From: Afipia sp. | Lineage (GTDB): Bacteria > Pseudomonadota > Alphaproteobacteria > Rhizobiales > Xanthobacteraceae | Length of the DNA stretch: 12,969 nt | Reading direction: 5' to 3' | Assembly: GCA_026400415.1 (NCBI GenBank) | Contig: JAPLPA010000227.1 | Coordinates: 1-12,969 of the forward strand | Shown: positions 1 through 6,455 of the stretch, one piece after another | How the letters are laid out: each line of letters starts with the position of its first letter | Numbering within the stretch: the first letter of the stretch is position 1 | The notes under the pieces: model-generated | What the model saw: only the letters and a program-made list of their open reading frames with translations | Told to the model about the DNA's origin: nothing | The model's database searches: none | Translations under genes and position numbers: made by a program

Positions 1-137
1 TCTGGGTTTTGCGGCTGGTCGAAGACTGCACAAAGCGCGCCGCGCCGCCGGATATATTGCCAAACCCTCCGGTCACGGCATTCAAGGATGCAATCTGGAA
101 AAATGTTGCCGAACTCTATCGCAGCACACAGCGTTGA
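1..137 (+). CDS. 3' end of an unidentified protein (partial)
   Basis: Reading frame 3 is open from the window edge to a TGA at 135-137 and gives about 44 residues, ending in KNVAELYRSTQR. The composition is that of a soluble protein: several W, D and E residues, a PPD..PNPP turn region and a probable amphipathic C-terminal helix. Frame 1 also stays open past this point and frame 2 is open to about 163, so the frame choice is not certain. I prefer frame 3 because it stops just before the 3' end of the convergent HNH gene, leaving a 33-base gap. I do not recognise the family and assign no function. Confidence 0.4.
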   Translation, partial: WVLRLVEDCTKRAAPPDILPNPPVTAFKDAIWKNVAELYRSTQR

Positions 138-170
138 AGTTCGTTCTCTGCGCGACAGTGTGAGCGATCC

Positions 171-728
171 TCACGGATCCAGCTCGGTGTCCCAATATAG
201 ATAATCGAGCCAGCTATCGTGCAGATAGTTCGGCGGGAACAGCCTGCCATTACGATGCAACTGATGAACGGTAGGCGCGAACGGCAGTTGCCGCGGGTGC
301 ATGCGCGCCTGCGTCATCGTCATGTTGCCCTTGCGCAGGTTGCACGGCGAACATGCGGCAACGACATTTTCCCATGTCGTCTGGCCGCCCCGCGAGCGAG
401 GAACGATGTGGTCGAATGTCAGGTCATCTTGGGACGTGCAATATTGGCAGGTAAAGCGATCGCGGAGGAAAACATTGAATCGTGTGAAGGCAGGATGCGT
501 CGTCGGTTTCACGAAGGATTTCAGCGACACCACGCTCGGCAGCTGCATTTCGAACGACGGGCTGTGAACCGCGTGATCGTAGTTCGCAACAATATTGACG
601 CGCTCAAGAAATACGGCTTTGACCGCGTCCTGCCACGACCAGAGCGACAGCGGATAATAACTCAGCGGCCGGAAGTCCGCATTCAACACCAATACCGGCC
701 AACCACCCTGCGAGACATGTGCGTTCAA
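171..728 (-). CDS. HNH endonuclease family protein
   Basis: A 185-residue HNH/zinc-knuckle nuclease-fold protein, presumably a metal-dependent DNA nicking or cleaving enzyme of unknown target. The zinc knuckle is C94-x2-C97 and C126-x2-C129. The beta-beta-alpha HNH core lies between them: DHIVPRSRGG at 106-115 carries the first His (H107), N121 is the middle Asn, and N130/K133 end the motif. The N-terminal 80 residues (PVLVLNADFRPLSYYPLSLW) and the C-terminal tail (NYLHDSWLDYLYWDTE) are distinctive of a conserved single-copy alphaproteobacterial protein, not of a homing endonuclease. The start is a TTG at 728, chosen because GGGAG lies 6 bases upstream and the MNAHVSQGGWPVLVLN opening matches homologues as I remember them. 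The gene lies 123 bases downstream of the alkA-like pseudogene on the same strand. The family is secure; the biological role is unknown. Confidence 0.9.
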   Translation of the reverse strand: MNAHVSQGGWPVLVLNADFRPLSYYPLSLWSWQDAVKAVFLERVNIVANYDHAVHSPSFEMQLPSVVSLKSFVKPTTHPAFTRFNVFLRDRFTCQYCTSQDDLTFDHIVPRSRGGQTTWENVVAACSPCNLRKGNMTMTQARMHPRQLPFAPTVHQLHRNGRLFPPNYLHDSWLDYLYWDTELDP

Positions 729-734
729 GTAACG

Positions 735-739
735 CTCCC
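735..739 (-). promoter_or_regulatory. Ribosome binding site fixing the TTG start of the HNH gene
   Basis: On the minus strand GGGAG is followed by a 6-base spacer and then TTG (728-726). It is the reason for accepting a TTG start here. Confidence 0.6.
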
Positions 740-773
740 GGCCCCTATTTGCTGCGAAGCAGCTTGGAACGAC

Positions 774-803
774 ATACTACAGGCAGCGTGACGGGATTGT
801 GAA
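774..803 (-). promoter_or_regulatory. Candidate sigma70-type promoter for the HNH gene
   Basis: On the minus strand TTCACA (803-798, five of six matches to TTGACA) is separated by 18 bases from TAGTAT (779-774, four of six to TATAAT). The predicted start of transcription is about 40 bases upstream of the TTG codon. A small perfect hairpin lies in the resulting leader: GCTGC/GCAGC around a 3-base loop at 751-763. This is pattern matching only. Confidence 0.35.
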
Positions 804-851
804 GGGTGTTTTAGCCCTGTGCAAATCGGCCTTTGTTACTGCAGTCGCGCA

Positions 852-1587
852 TCACGCCGCTTTGCGCCGCTTCACTTGAGGCTTTTTGCGACCTGTGACA
901 CGACCCTTCGGGGCCTTCTTCGCTTTCGTTTTTGGAGGTTTTTTCTTTGCCGCAGGGTTAGCTTTCGCACGGGGAGGGCCTTCGCTTGGCAAAACACCCT
1001 CGCGCTTTTTGATCGCGTGATAGTAGGCCCACCACAAATGCGCTGCCGCACCGCGCAGCGGTCGCCATGGCTCAGCAAGCGGCTGCATTTCCTTCACGGT
1101 GGGGCGCGACTTCAAGGCGAGGCCGATTCGCACCGTGGCCGAGACAAAACAGCAAATAGATGTCGGCGGTCCAAGGGCCGATGCCGTGGAGTTTCGTCAA
1201 AGTAGCGTGTGCGGCGTCGGCGTCCTCTTCGGCCAGAACGTCAAGGTTGAGACGTGAGGCGCATAACTCGCGCGCAATAAATTTCAGCGATTTGATTTTT
1301 GCAGCTGACAGGCCGAGTCGGCCGAGTTTGTCCGAACGCGCACTTTTCAGCGCATCGTGATGGAATGGATCGAAAGCCGCATTGACGCGTCCCCAGATGG
1401 CGGCCGCAGCCTTGGTCGAGAGCTGTTGTCCGCACACTATGGCTGCGAGACCTGCGTAGCCCGGCTCACGCCGCCTCAGCGTGGGCATTCCCGCCACGTC
1501 CAGAACCGGCGCAAGCCGCGGGTCGAGATTGACCAGCGCGTTGATCGCGTCATTGAGGTCGCCTTGCGTGTTGAGGTGGACTGTCAT
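852..1587 (-). pseudogene. AlkA-type DNA-3-methyladenine glycosylase, disrupted by an internal deletion
   Basis: This is a base-excision-repair glycosylase of the HhH-GPD superfamily, split into two frames. The upstream part (1587 to about 1135) encodes MTVHLNTQ..., QQLS at 54-57, and the helix-hairpin-helix LHGIGPWTADIYLL at 133-146. After CLGH it runs into unrelated residues and stops at 1072. The downstream part continues in another frame from a GTG codon at 1133 (RIGLALKSRP...EPWRPLRGAAAHLWWAYYHAI) and ends at 852. Compared with E. coli AlkA, about 14 residues between the HhH and this part are absent, including the Asp that catalyses base release. The net loss is consistent with about 41 bases and shifts the frame. 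The tail (about 45 residues) is Lys/Pro/Ala-rich. The start is placed at the ATG at 1587; upstream in-frame starts at 1602 and 1626 exist. Neither fragment should be catalytically active. Confidence 0.8.
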
Positions 1588-1659
1588 TGAATTCACGAGC
1601 ATGAAGGGAAACGTGCGCAAGCGCAAACAGTGCCCGCAAGCCGGATCAGAGTTTTAACG

Positions 1660-2481
1660 ATGTCGCCACCCGTTTTCAGGTTTGCACCGAGCCCGAATGG
1701 ATTTCTCCATCTCGGACACGCTTATTCTGCGCTGCTGAATTTCGATCTTGCGCGCAAAAGCGGCGGCCGATTTCTGCTGCGCATCGAAGACATCGACCCG
1801 ATCCGTTGCCGGCCGGAATACGAAGACTCGATATACGAGGATCTGGAGTGGCTGGGGATCGTCTGGGAACAGCCTGTACGGCGGCAGTCCGAACATCTGG
1901 AAATTTATCGAGATGCACTCGACCGCCTGTCGCACGAAGGCCTGATTTATTCCAGCTTCGAGAGTCGTGCGCAGAGCAAGAAGCTTGTTGACGCCAAGGA
2001 TAAAGCGGGCGTATGGCCGCGCGATCCTGACAATGGCCCGCTCTATCCGGGCGAGGCCAAGTCGATAGCAGCGGGAGAACGCAGCGCCAAGATCAGGTCC
2101 GGTGCGCCGTATGTGCTCCGGCTCGATATGGCTGCTGCCTGCGCACGCGCACGCAATCTGATGTGGATCGAGCAGGGCGCAGGGCCGGATGGGGAAACGG
2201 GTGACGTCGCGGCAAAGCCCGAACAATGGGGCGATGTGATTTTGGCCCGCAAGGAAACGCCGACGAGTTATCATTTGTCGGTGGTCATCGACGATGCGTT
2301 GCAAGGGGTGACACAGATTGTGCGGGGGCTGGACCTGTTCTGGGCGACCAGTGTGCATCGCCTGCTTCAGGAATTGCTTGGTCTGCCGCAGCCGGTCTAT
2401 CGGCACCATTCTTTGGTACGCGATGAGGACGGCAAAAAACTTTCAAAATCCACAATGGCGAGGAGCGCGTTCGTCGGCTGA
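1660..2481 (+). CDS. gluQ: Glutamyl-Q tRNA(Asp) synthetase, C-terminus frameshifted
   Basis: GluQRS (YadB) is a class I synthetase catalytic-domain paralogue of GluRS. It activates glutamate and attaches it to queuosine at position 34 of tRNA(Asp). The signatures are FAPSPNG.LHLGH (HIGH motif, residues 17-20), RIEDIDPIRCRPE at 41-53, ARKETPTSYHLSVV at 196-209 and KLSKS at 260-264. It lacks the anticodon-binding domain of true GluRS, as expected. Where E. coli YadB has zinc-ligand cysteines there is SSFESR (98-103), so no zinc knuckle. I use the ATG at 1660 (273 residues); a GTG at 1630 would add 10 residues. No clear Shine-Dalgarno is visible at either. After KLSKST the frame reads MARSAFVG and stops, while the family-like ending RRLIGLDSV continues in another frame to 2501. 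The catalytic core is intact, so activity may survive. Confidence 0.88.
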   Translation: MSPPVFRFAPSPNGFLHLGHAYSALLNFDLARKSGGRFLLRIEDIDPIRCRPEYEDSIYEDLEWLGIVWEQPVRRQSEHLEIYRDALDRLSHEGLIYSSFESRAQSKKLVDAKDKAGVWPRDPDNGPLYPGEAKSIAAGERSAKIRSGAPYVLRLDMAAACARARNLMWIEQGAGPDGETGDVAAKPEQWGDVILARKETPTSYHLSVVIDDALQGVTQIVRGLDLFWATSVHRLLQELLGLPQPVYRHHSLVRDEDGKKLSKSTMARSAFVG

Positions 2482-2501
2482 TTGGCCTCGATTCGGTTTG
2501 A
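2454..2501 (+). other. Out-of-frame remnant of the GluQRS C-terminus
   Basis: Starting at 2454, in the frame shifted relative to gluQ, the sequence reads NGEERVRRLIGLDSV followed by TGA (2499-2501). RR(M/L)(I/V)GL is the usual end of alphaproteobacterial GluQRS. About ten residues normally lie between KLSKST and this ending; here they are missing and the frame is off, consistent with a deletion of 3n+1 bases near 2452-2457. Confidence 0.6.
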
Positions 2502-2567
2502 TTCAAGGCCCGCGGTGTGACTCGACCCAATTGGGCCAGACGTGGCATGTTCGGTGCCGGGGGAATC

Positions 2568-3833
2568 ATGACGGCGAAGTCGCGCGCAAAGCGCAGGCGG
2601 CAAAAACCTGCTCCACAAACGAAGGCGCGTGTATCGAAAAAGCGCGCCGTAAGGGCGGCTGCAAAAAAGCCTCGTGCCAAGAAAGTTCCGAAAGGTCCGG
2701 AAGCCAACGCTGTCGAGACCGCGCTTGCGGCATTTGCCCATGAGGTCCGCACACCGCTGACGGGTATTCTTGCGATCAGTTCATTGCTGGCGACGTCGGA
2801 TCTGGGTGAGCGAGAGCGACGCTGGGTCGAGACGATCAAGGTCGGCGCGGAACATCTGGCATCGCTGGCCACGCTTTTCGTCGATGCGGCGCGGCGCGGC
2901 GGTGCCGGTCTTCAGACGCGCCAGGATTTTTTCGATCTTCGCACCCTTGCGCGCACTGCAGGCGACTCCTTGGCGGGCCGTGCGTCGGCGAAGGGACTTA
3001 AATCGAAGATCGCAATTGCTGAAAATTTGCCCGCCTTTGTTATCGGCGACCCGGTAAGGCTCAGGGCCGCATTGGAAAATCTGATCGATAATGCAGTCAA
3101 GTTTACCGAGCGAGGCGAAGTTGCGCTCGATGTCTCGGCGCACCCCGACGATAAAAAACAAGTACAGATTGCGTTTGCGATATCGGATAGCGGGATCGGC
3201 TTGTCGCAAGCCGAAATCGGGCGGCTGTTCAAGCCGTTCTCGCAAGCCAATCTGAATATAGCGTCGCGCTTTGGCGGTGCCGGTCTTGGCCTCTCGTCTG
3301 TCAGGCAGCTTGCACGCGCGATGGGTGGGGACGTATCGGCTACTCAGCGGGGCGGCGGCGGAACGACATTCACGCTGGCCGTGCGGCTCAAGCAAGCAGA
3401 CGAATTGAATGTGGCGCTGGACGATAGCGACGCCTTGCCATTGTCAAATTCCAAACCGCTTCGCCTCCTTAGCGTCGAGGACAATCCGTTCGGCCGTGTC
3501 GTGCTGAACGCAATCCTCACCGAGCTTGGCCACAAAACTGAATTCATCGGAAATGGCGAAGCCGCAGCTGAGCGAATTGCGCACGGCACATTCGATGCGG
3601 TGCTGATGGATATGGTGTTGCCGGGTATCGACGGCATTGAAGCCATCCGCCGCGTGCGCGCGCTCGGAAAGCCGCACGGGCGAATTGCGATTATCGGTGT
3701 GTCGGGCCGCGCGGAAGATGCGCAGGCATCGCGCGCGGCAGGTGCCGACGCATTTCTGGTTAAACCCGTGTCGCCTCGGACCCTTGCGACCGCGCTGGTT
3801 GAAGCGACCCGCCGTGCGGCAGCTGCGACTTGA
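2568..3833 (+). CDS. Soluble hybrid sensor histidine kinase / response regulator
   Basis: A 421-residue two-component protein. In order: a very basic Lys/Arg/Ala/Pro-rich stretch (2-45); a HisKA dimerisation domain with phospho-acceptor H58 in AHEVRTPLTGI; a HATPase_c domain with N box ENLIDNAVKFTERG (about 170-183), G1 DSGIGLS (207-213), F box FKPFSQ and G2 GGAGLGLS (236-243); and a receiver domain from about 298 with acidic pair E304-D305, phospho-acceptor D348 (LMDM) and K399 (LVKP). There is no transmembrane segment and no PAS or GAF domain, so it is cytoplasmic and the input is unknown. The ATG at 2568 is preceded by GGGGGA. An in-frame GTG at 2517 and ATG at 2547 upstream look less likely. 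No dedicated response regulator or Hpt protein is nearby. Its 3' end overlaps yihY on the other strand by 74 bases. Confidence 0.9.
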   Translation: MTAKSRAKRRRQKPAPQTKARVSKKRAVRAAAKKPRAKKVPKGPEANAVETALAAFAHEVRTPLTGILAISSLLATSDLGERERRWVETIKVGAEHLASLATLFVDAARRGGAGLQTRQDFFDLRTLARTAGDSLAGRASAKGLKSKIAIAENLPAFVIGDPVRLRAALENLIDNAVKFTERGEVALDVSAHPDDKKQVQIAFAISDSGIGLSQAEIGRLFKPFSQANLNIASRFGGAGLGLSSVRQLARAMGGDVSATQRGGGGTTFTLAVRLKQADELNVALDDSDALPLSNSKPLRLLSVEDNPFGRVVLNAILTELGHKTEFIGNGEAAAERIAHGTFDAVLMDMVLPGIDGIEAIRRVRALGKPHGRIAIIGVSGRAEDAQASRAAGADAFLVKPVSPRTLATALVEATRRAAAAT

Positions 3834-4653
3834 CGATCGCTGCATTGAGTTCGCCGCCATACACGAAAATAGCGGCTATAAAATAGAGGAAGACCAGCGC
3901 GATCATCACGGACGCAAGGCCTGCATAGGTCGTGACGTAGTTGTCGGCGAAACGCGCGAGGTATTGACCGAACACGATACCGGACACGAGCGAGCCGATC
4001 ATGGTGATGACGATGCCAGGCATAATCTCTCGCATCTTGCGCGTGCCTGCCGGCAGCCATTTGTGCAAAATCACCAATGCGACGATGAGCGCGATGCTCG
4101 TTAGCCCAAATCGTAAGATCAGAAAAAGATTTTCGTTCGGCTCGACTCTGAGTGGAATATAGCGACGCGCGGTCGCGACAATCAGCGGTCCAAGCACGAT
4201 CAGGAACGCCATCGCCAGCGACATGATCGCAGCAACCATCGTGTACCCGATCGATTCGAGACGAAGCCAATACCAGCGCCGCGGTTCTACGACGCTGTAG
4301 GCGCGGTTAAGTCCGACGCGCAGGCTTTCCACTCCATTCGACGCAAAGTAGATCGCGAGCACGACGCCAATAGTCAGCGTGCCGCCATTTGCCTGAGTGA
4401 GGACGTTATGAATTTCACCGGACAATGCATTCGCCACCTGAGAGGGCCAGGTATCCAGCATCAGTTCCGCTGCCTGGTCGGCGAGAGCTTTTGAACCGAA
4501 AAATCCTGCAAGCGATGTGATGACGATGAGAAACGGGAAAAGCGCCATCAGCGCGGACAACGCAATATGACTTGCAATCGCCCAGCCATCATCGGCCAGG
4601 AACGTATAGAACGCATCGAGTACGATCTTAAAGGCGTTATACAGATGCCTCAC
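3760..4653 (-). CDS. YihY/BrkB-family inner-membrane protein
   Basis: A polytopic membrane protein of the YihY/virulence factor BrkB family (formerly misnamed ribonuclease BN; its actual function is not established). With the GTG start at 4653 it has 297 residues. The family core is visible: FLADDGWAIASHIALSAL, FPFLIVITSLAGFFG, TIGVVLAIYFASNGVESLR, LNRAY, HKWLPAG, YVTTYAGLASVMIALVFLY and the terminal YGGELNAAI, with about six hydrophobic segments. The GTG start is chosen because GGGAG lies 5 bases upstream (4663-4659) and the next residues, RHLYNAFKIVLDAFYTF, fit the family. A longer frame to 4845 exists but runs back across the divergent HIG1 gene. The last 20 or so residues (LPHGGSLQPARSQGSEATRV) are beyond the conserved core and lie antisense to the kinase receiver domain. 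Confidence 0.85.
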   Translation of the reverse strand: MRHLYNAFKIVLDAFYTFLADDGWAIASHIALSALMALFPFLIVITSLAGFFGSKALADQAAELMLDTWPSQVANALSGEIHNVLTQANGGTLTIGVVLAIYFASNGVESLRVGLNRAYSVVEPRRWYWLRLESIGYTMVAAIMSLAMAFLIVLGPLIVATARRYIPLRVEPNENLFLILRFGLTSIALIVALVILHKWLPAGTRKMREIMPGIVITMIGSLVSGIVFGQYLARFADNYVTTYAGLASVMIALVFLYFIAAIFVYGGELNAAIVKSQLPHGGSLQPARSQGSEATRV

Positions 4654-4658
4654 TTTGT

Positions 4659-4663
4659 CTCCC
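4659..4663 (-). promoter_or_regulatory. Ribosome binding site fixing the GTG start of yihY
   Basis: On the minus strand GGGAG, a 5-base spacer, then GTG at 4653. This decides between the 297-residue form and the 361-residue open frame. Confidence 0.65.
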
Positions 4664-4743
4664 GAACCTTCATCGGTCAAATTAGCGTGCGCGGACCATG
4701 AAGTCAGTACGGAGGATACGAGAAAAGGTTCTGTCCCGTGAAA

Positions 4744-4749
4744 TATAAT
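4744..4749 (+). promoter_or_regulatory. Candidate -10 box for the HIG1-pduO transcript
   Basis: A perfect TATAAT lies 41 bases upstream of the HIG1 start codon, in the divergent region between yihY and this gene. I find no good -35 hexamer at 16-18 bases upstream (AGAAAA at 17), so the assignment is tentative. Confidence 0.35.
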
Positions 4750-4790
4750 CCGCAATGGCGCGCGGCTTCCTGCGGTGTTATGTAGCGCCC

Positions 4791-4985
4791 ATGGGAACAT
4801 TTCTGAGCAACATCGCCCTTCCAGTCGCCCTTGCTGCGGTGACAATCGTATTGTTGCTTGGTCTGTTTAACATGATGCGCGGTGGCTCGCCGAACAGATC
4901 GCAGCGTCTGATGCAGCTACGGGTATTGTTTCAATTCGTCGCAATTGTGATCACGATGCTCACGCTATTTGCATTGGGCCGATAA
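4791..4985 (+). CDS. Small HIG1-domain (twin transmembrane) protein
   Basis: A 64-residue inner-membrane hairpin protein. Two hydrophobic helices (about 6-28 and 46-62) flank a polar loop MMRGGSPNRSQRLMQLRVLF, which is the HIG1 (hypoxia-induced protein) signature: R-G-G-x-P/x-x-S-x-x-L-M-x-x-R-V. Mitochondrial HIG1 proteins act as cytochrome c oxidase or supercomplex factors. For bacterial members the role is inferred, not shown. I take the ATG at 4791; an upstream in-frame ATG at 4755 would add 12 residues with no hydrophobic or conserved character. No strong Shine-Dalgarno is visible at either. The gene is 33 bases upstream of the PduO gene and probably co-transcribed with it. Confidence 0.8.
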   Translation: MGTFLSNIALPVALAAVTIVLLLGLFNMMRGGSPNRSQRLMQLRVLFQFVAIVITMLTLFALGR

Positions 4986-5018
4986 CTAGCAAGTTCAACC
5001 GTCAGGATGGATTGAGTC

Positions 5019-5591
5019 ATGGTCATTCTCAACCGCATCTATACGCGTACCGGCGACGACGGCACGACGGCGCTGGGCAGCGGTGAGCGCCGTCCAAAAT
5101 ATGATTTGCGTGTTGCGGCCTATGGCACGGTTGATGAAACCAACGCGGCGATCGGCGTTGTGCGGCTCCATCTCGATGCCGAGAAGAAAATCGACGCCAT
5201 GCTTGGGCTCGTACAAAATGACCTGTTCGACCTTGGGGCCGATCTCGCGGTTCCGCAACGCGATGGGAAGGCTGAACGTTTGCGCGTTCTTGCTACGCAG
5301 GTCGCCCGGCTTGAGCGCGACATCGACGTTCTGAATGGCGATCTCGCGCCGCTGAACTCGTTTGTTTTGCCGGGGGGCAGGCCCGCTGCAGCCTATCTAC
5401 ATCTCGCGCGCACCATCTGCCGCCGTGCCGAACGAATGGTGGTCGAACTGGCATCCCAGCCGGACGAACCCGTCAACGGTGAGGCTGTGCAATACCTCAA
5501 TCGGCTGTCGGACTTCCTGTTCGTCGCTAGCCGCACGGTCAACGACAACGGTGCCGGCGATGTGCTGTGGGTGCCGGGGCAAAACCGCTAA
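5019..5591 (+). CDS. PduO-type cob(I)yrinic acid a,c-diamide adenosyltransferase
   Basis: An ATP:cob(I)alamin adenosyltransferase of the PduO/MMAB type. It transfers the adenosyl group of ATP to reduced corrinoid, giving adenosylcobalamin for enzymes such as methylmalonyl-CoA mutase. The protein has 190 residues, the normal size for single-domain members. The N-terminal ATP-binding motif TRTGDDGTT is at 9-17, VDETNA at 38-43, SFVLPGG at 114-120, the arginine-rich ARTICRRAER at 130-139 and YLNRLSDFLFVASR at 159-172. These are the active-site helices of the trimeric five-helix bundle. The ATG at 5019 gives the usual MVxLNRIYTRTGD opening, with AGGATGG about 10 bases upstream. It sits between the HIG1 gene and etfBA, 117 bases before etfB. 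The family is secure. Confidence 0.94.
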   Translation: MVILNRIYTRTGDDGTTALGSGERRPKYDLRVAAYGTVDETNAAIGVVRLHLDAEKKIDAMLGLVQNDLFDLGADLAVPQRDGKAERLRVLATQVARLERDIDVLNGDLAPLNSFVLPGGRPAAAYLHLARTICRRAERMVVELASQPDEPVNGEAVQYLNRLSDFLFVASRTVNDNGAGDVLWVPGQNR

Positions 5592-5635
5592 GCTGCAGAA
5601 TAGCTATACGTTTTCGGTTTTTCAGGATTGCTGCG

Positions 5636-5664
5636 TTGACCCCGATTGGCCGGACCTTTAGGTT
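5636..5664 (+). promoter_or_regulatory. Candidate sigma70-type promoter for etfBA
   Basis: TTGACC (5636-5641), a 17-base spacer and TAGGTT (5659-5664) lie in the 117-base gap before etfB, with predicted initiation about 40 bases upstream of the ATG. The -35 matches at five of six positions; the -10 at three of six. Read-through from the PduO gene is also possible. Confidence 0.35.
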
Positions 5665-5708
5665 CCGCCGCCACAGATCAATCCAAGCTAATATGCGAAA
5701 GGGAACCG

Positions 5709-6455
5709 ATGAAGGTTCTGGTGCCGGTCAAGCGGGTCGTCGACTACAACGTGAAAATTCGCGTCAAGAGCGATGGCTCGGGTGTCGAACTCGCCAATGT
5801 CAAAATGTCGATGAATCCGTTTGACGAAATCGCCGTCGAGGAAGCCCTGCGCCTGAAAGAGGCCGGCAAAGCGACGGAGATCGTTGTGGTGTCGATTGGT
5901 CCGGCCCAGGCCTCGGAGACCATCCGCACCGGTCTGGCGATGGGCGCGGATCGCGGCATCCTTGTGAAAGCCGATGGCATGGTCGAGCCGCTGGCGGTTG
6001 CAAAAATTCTCAAAGCGATTGTCGATGAGGAAAAGCCTGGGCTCGTCATTCTCGGCAAGCAGGCTATCGACGACGACTCCAACCAGACCGGCCAGATGCT
6101 GGCAGCATTGCTTGGCTGGTCGCAGGCGACATTCGCATCGAAACTCGAAGTCGATGGTTCGGATTTCAAGGTGACGCGCGAAGTCGATGGTGGCTTGCAA
6201 ACCGTCAAGGTCAAGGGACCGGCAATTGTCACCACCGACTTGCGTTTGAACGAGCCGCGCTACGCGAGCTTGCCGAACATCATGAAGGCGAAGAAGAAGC
6301 CAATCGACGAGAAAGCCGCCGACAGCTACGGCGTCGATCTTTCGCCGCGGCTTGAAATCCTCAAGACAACTGAACCACCGGGCCGCAAGGCTGGCGTCAA
6401 GGTCAAGGACGTCGCCGAACTGGTGTCGAAGCTTAAAGAAGTTGGAGCGATCTGA
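5709..6455 (+). CDS. etfB: Electron transfer flavoprotein beta subunit
   Basis: The beta subunit of ETF, which with EtfA carries electrons from acyl-CoA and other dehydrogenases to ETF:ubiquinone oxidoreductase in the membrane. It has 248 residues, normal for group I ETF. It opens MKVLVPVKRVVDYNVKIRVK; the AMP/nucleotide-binding stretch GKQAIDDDSNQTGQ is at 116-129; and LRLNEPRYASLPNIMK at 178-193 is the recognition loop, with L188 at the place of human Leu195, which docks into partner dehydrogenases. The ATG at 5709 is preceded by AAAGGGA 4 bases upstream. An open frame extends 21 codons further upstream but without a conserved sequence. The stop codon overlaps the etfA start by one base (TGATG), so the two subunits are translationally coupled. 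Confidence 0.97.
   Translation: MKVLVPVKRVVDYNVKIRVKSDGSGVELANVKMSMNPFDEIAVEEALRLKEAGKATEIVVVSIGPAQASETIRTGLAMGADRGILVKADGMVEPLAVAKILKAIVDEEKPGLVILGKQAIDDDSNQTGQMLAALLGWSQATFASKLEVDGSDFKVTREVDGGLQTVKVKGPAIVTTDLRLNEPRYASLPNIMKAKKKPIDEKAADSYGVDLSPRLEILKTTEPPGRKAGVKVKDVAELVSKLKEVGAI

Noticed and set aside
219..791. Long + strand open frame opposite the HNH gene, and similar long antisense frames across gluQ, the kinase and etfB
   Set aside because: They mirror well-supported genes, are Arg-rich with no recognisable domains, and are expected by chance in GC-rich DNA.
796..820. Rho-independent terminator after the alkA-like gene (AGGG...CCCT)
   Set aside because: The stem is only 4 bases with an 8-base loop and no proper U-tract in either direction.
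4654..4845. Longer YihY form of 361 residues starting at 4845
   Set aside because: The extra N-terminus is not family-like, overlaps the divergent HIG1 gene, and the GTG at 4653 has a clear GGGAG ribosome site.
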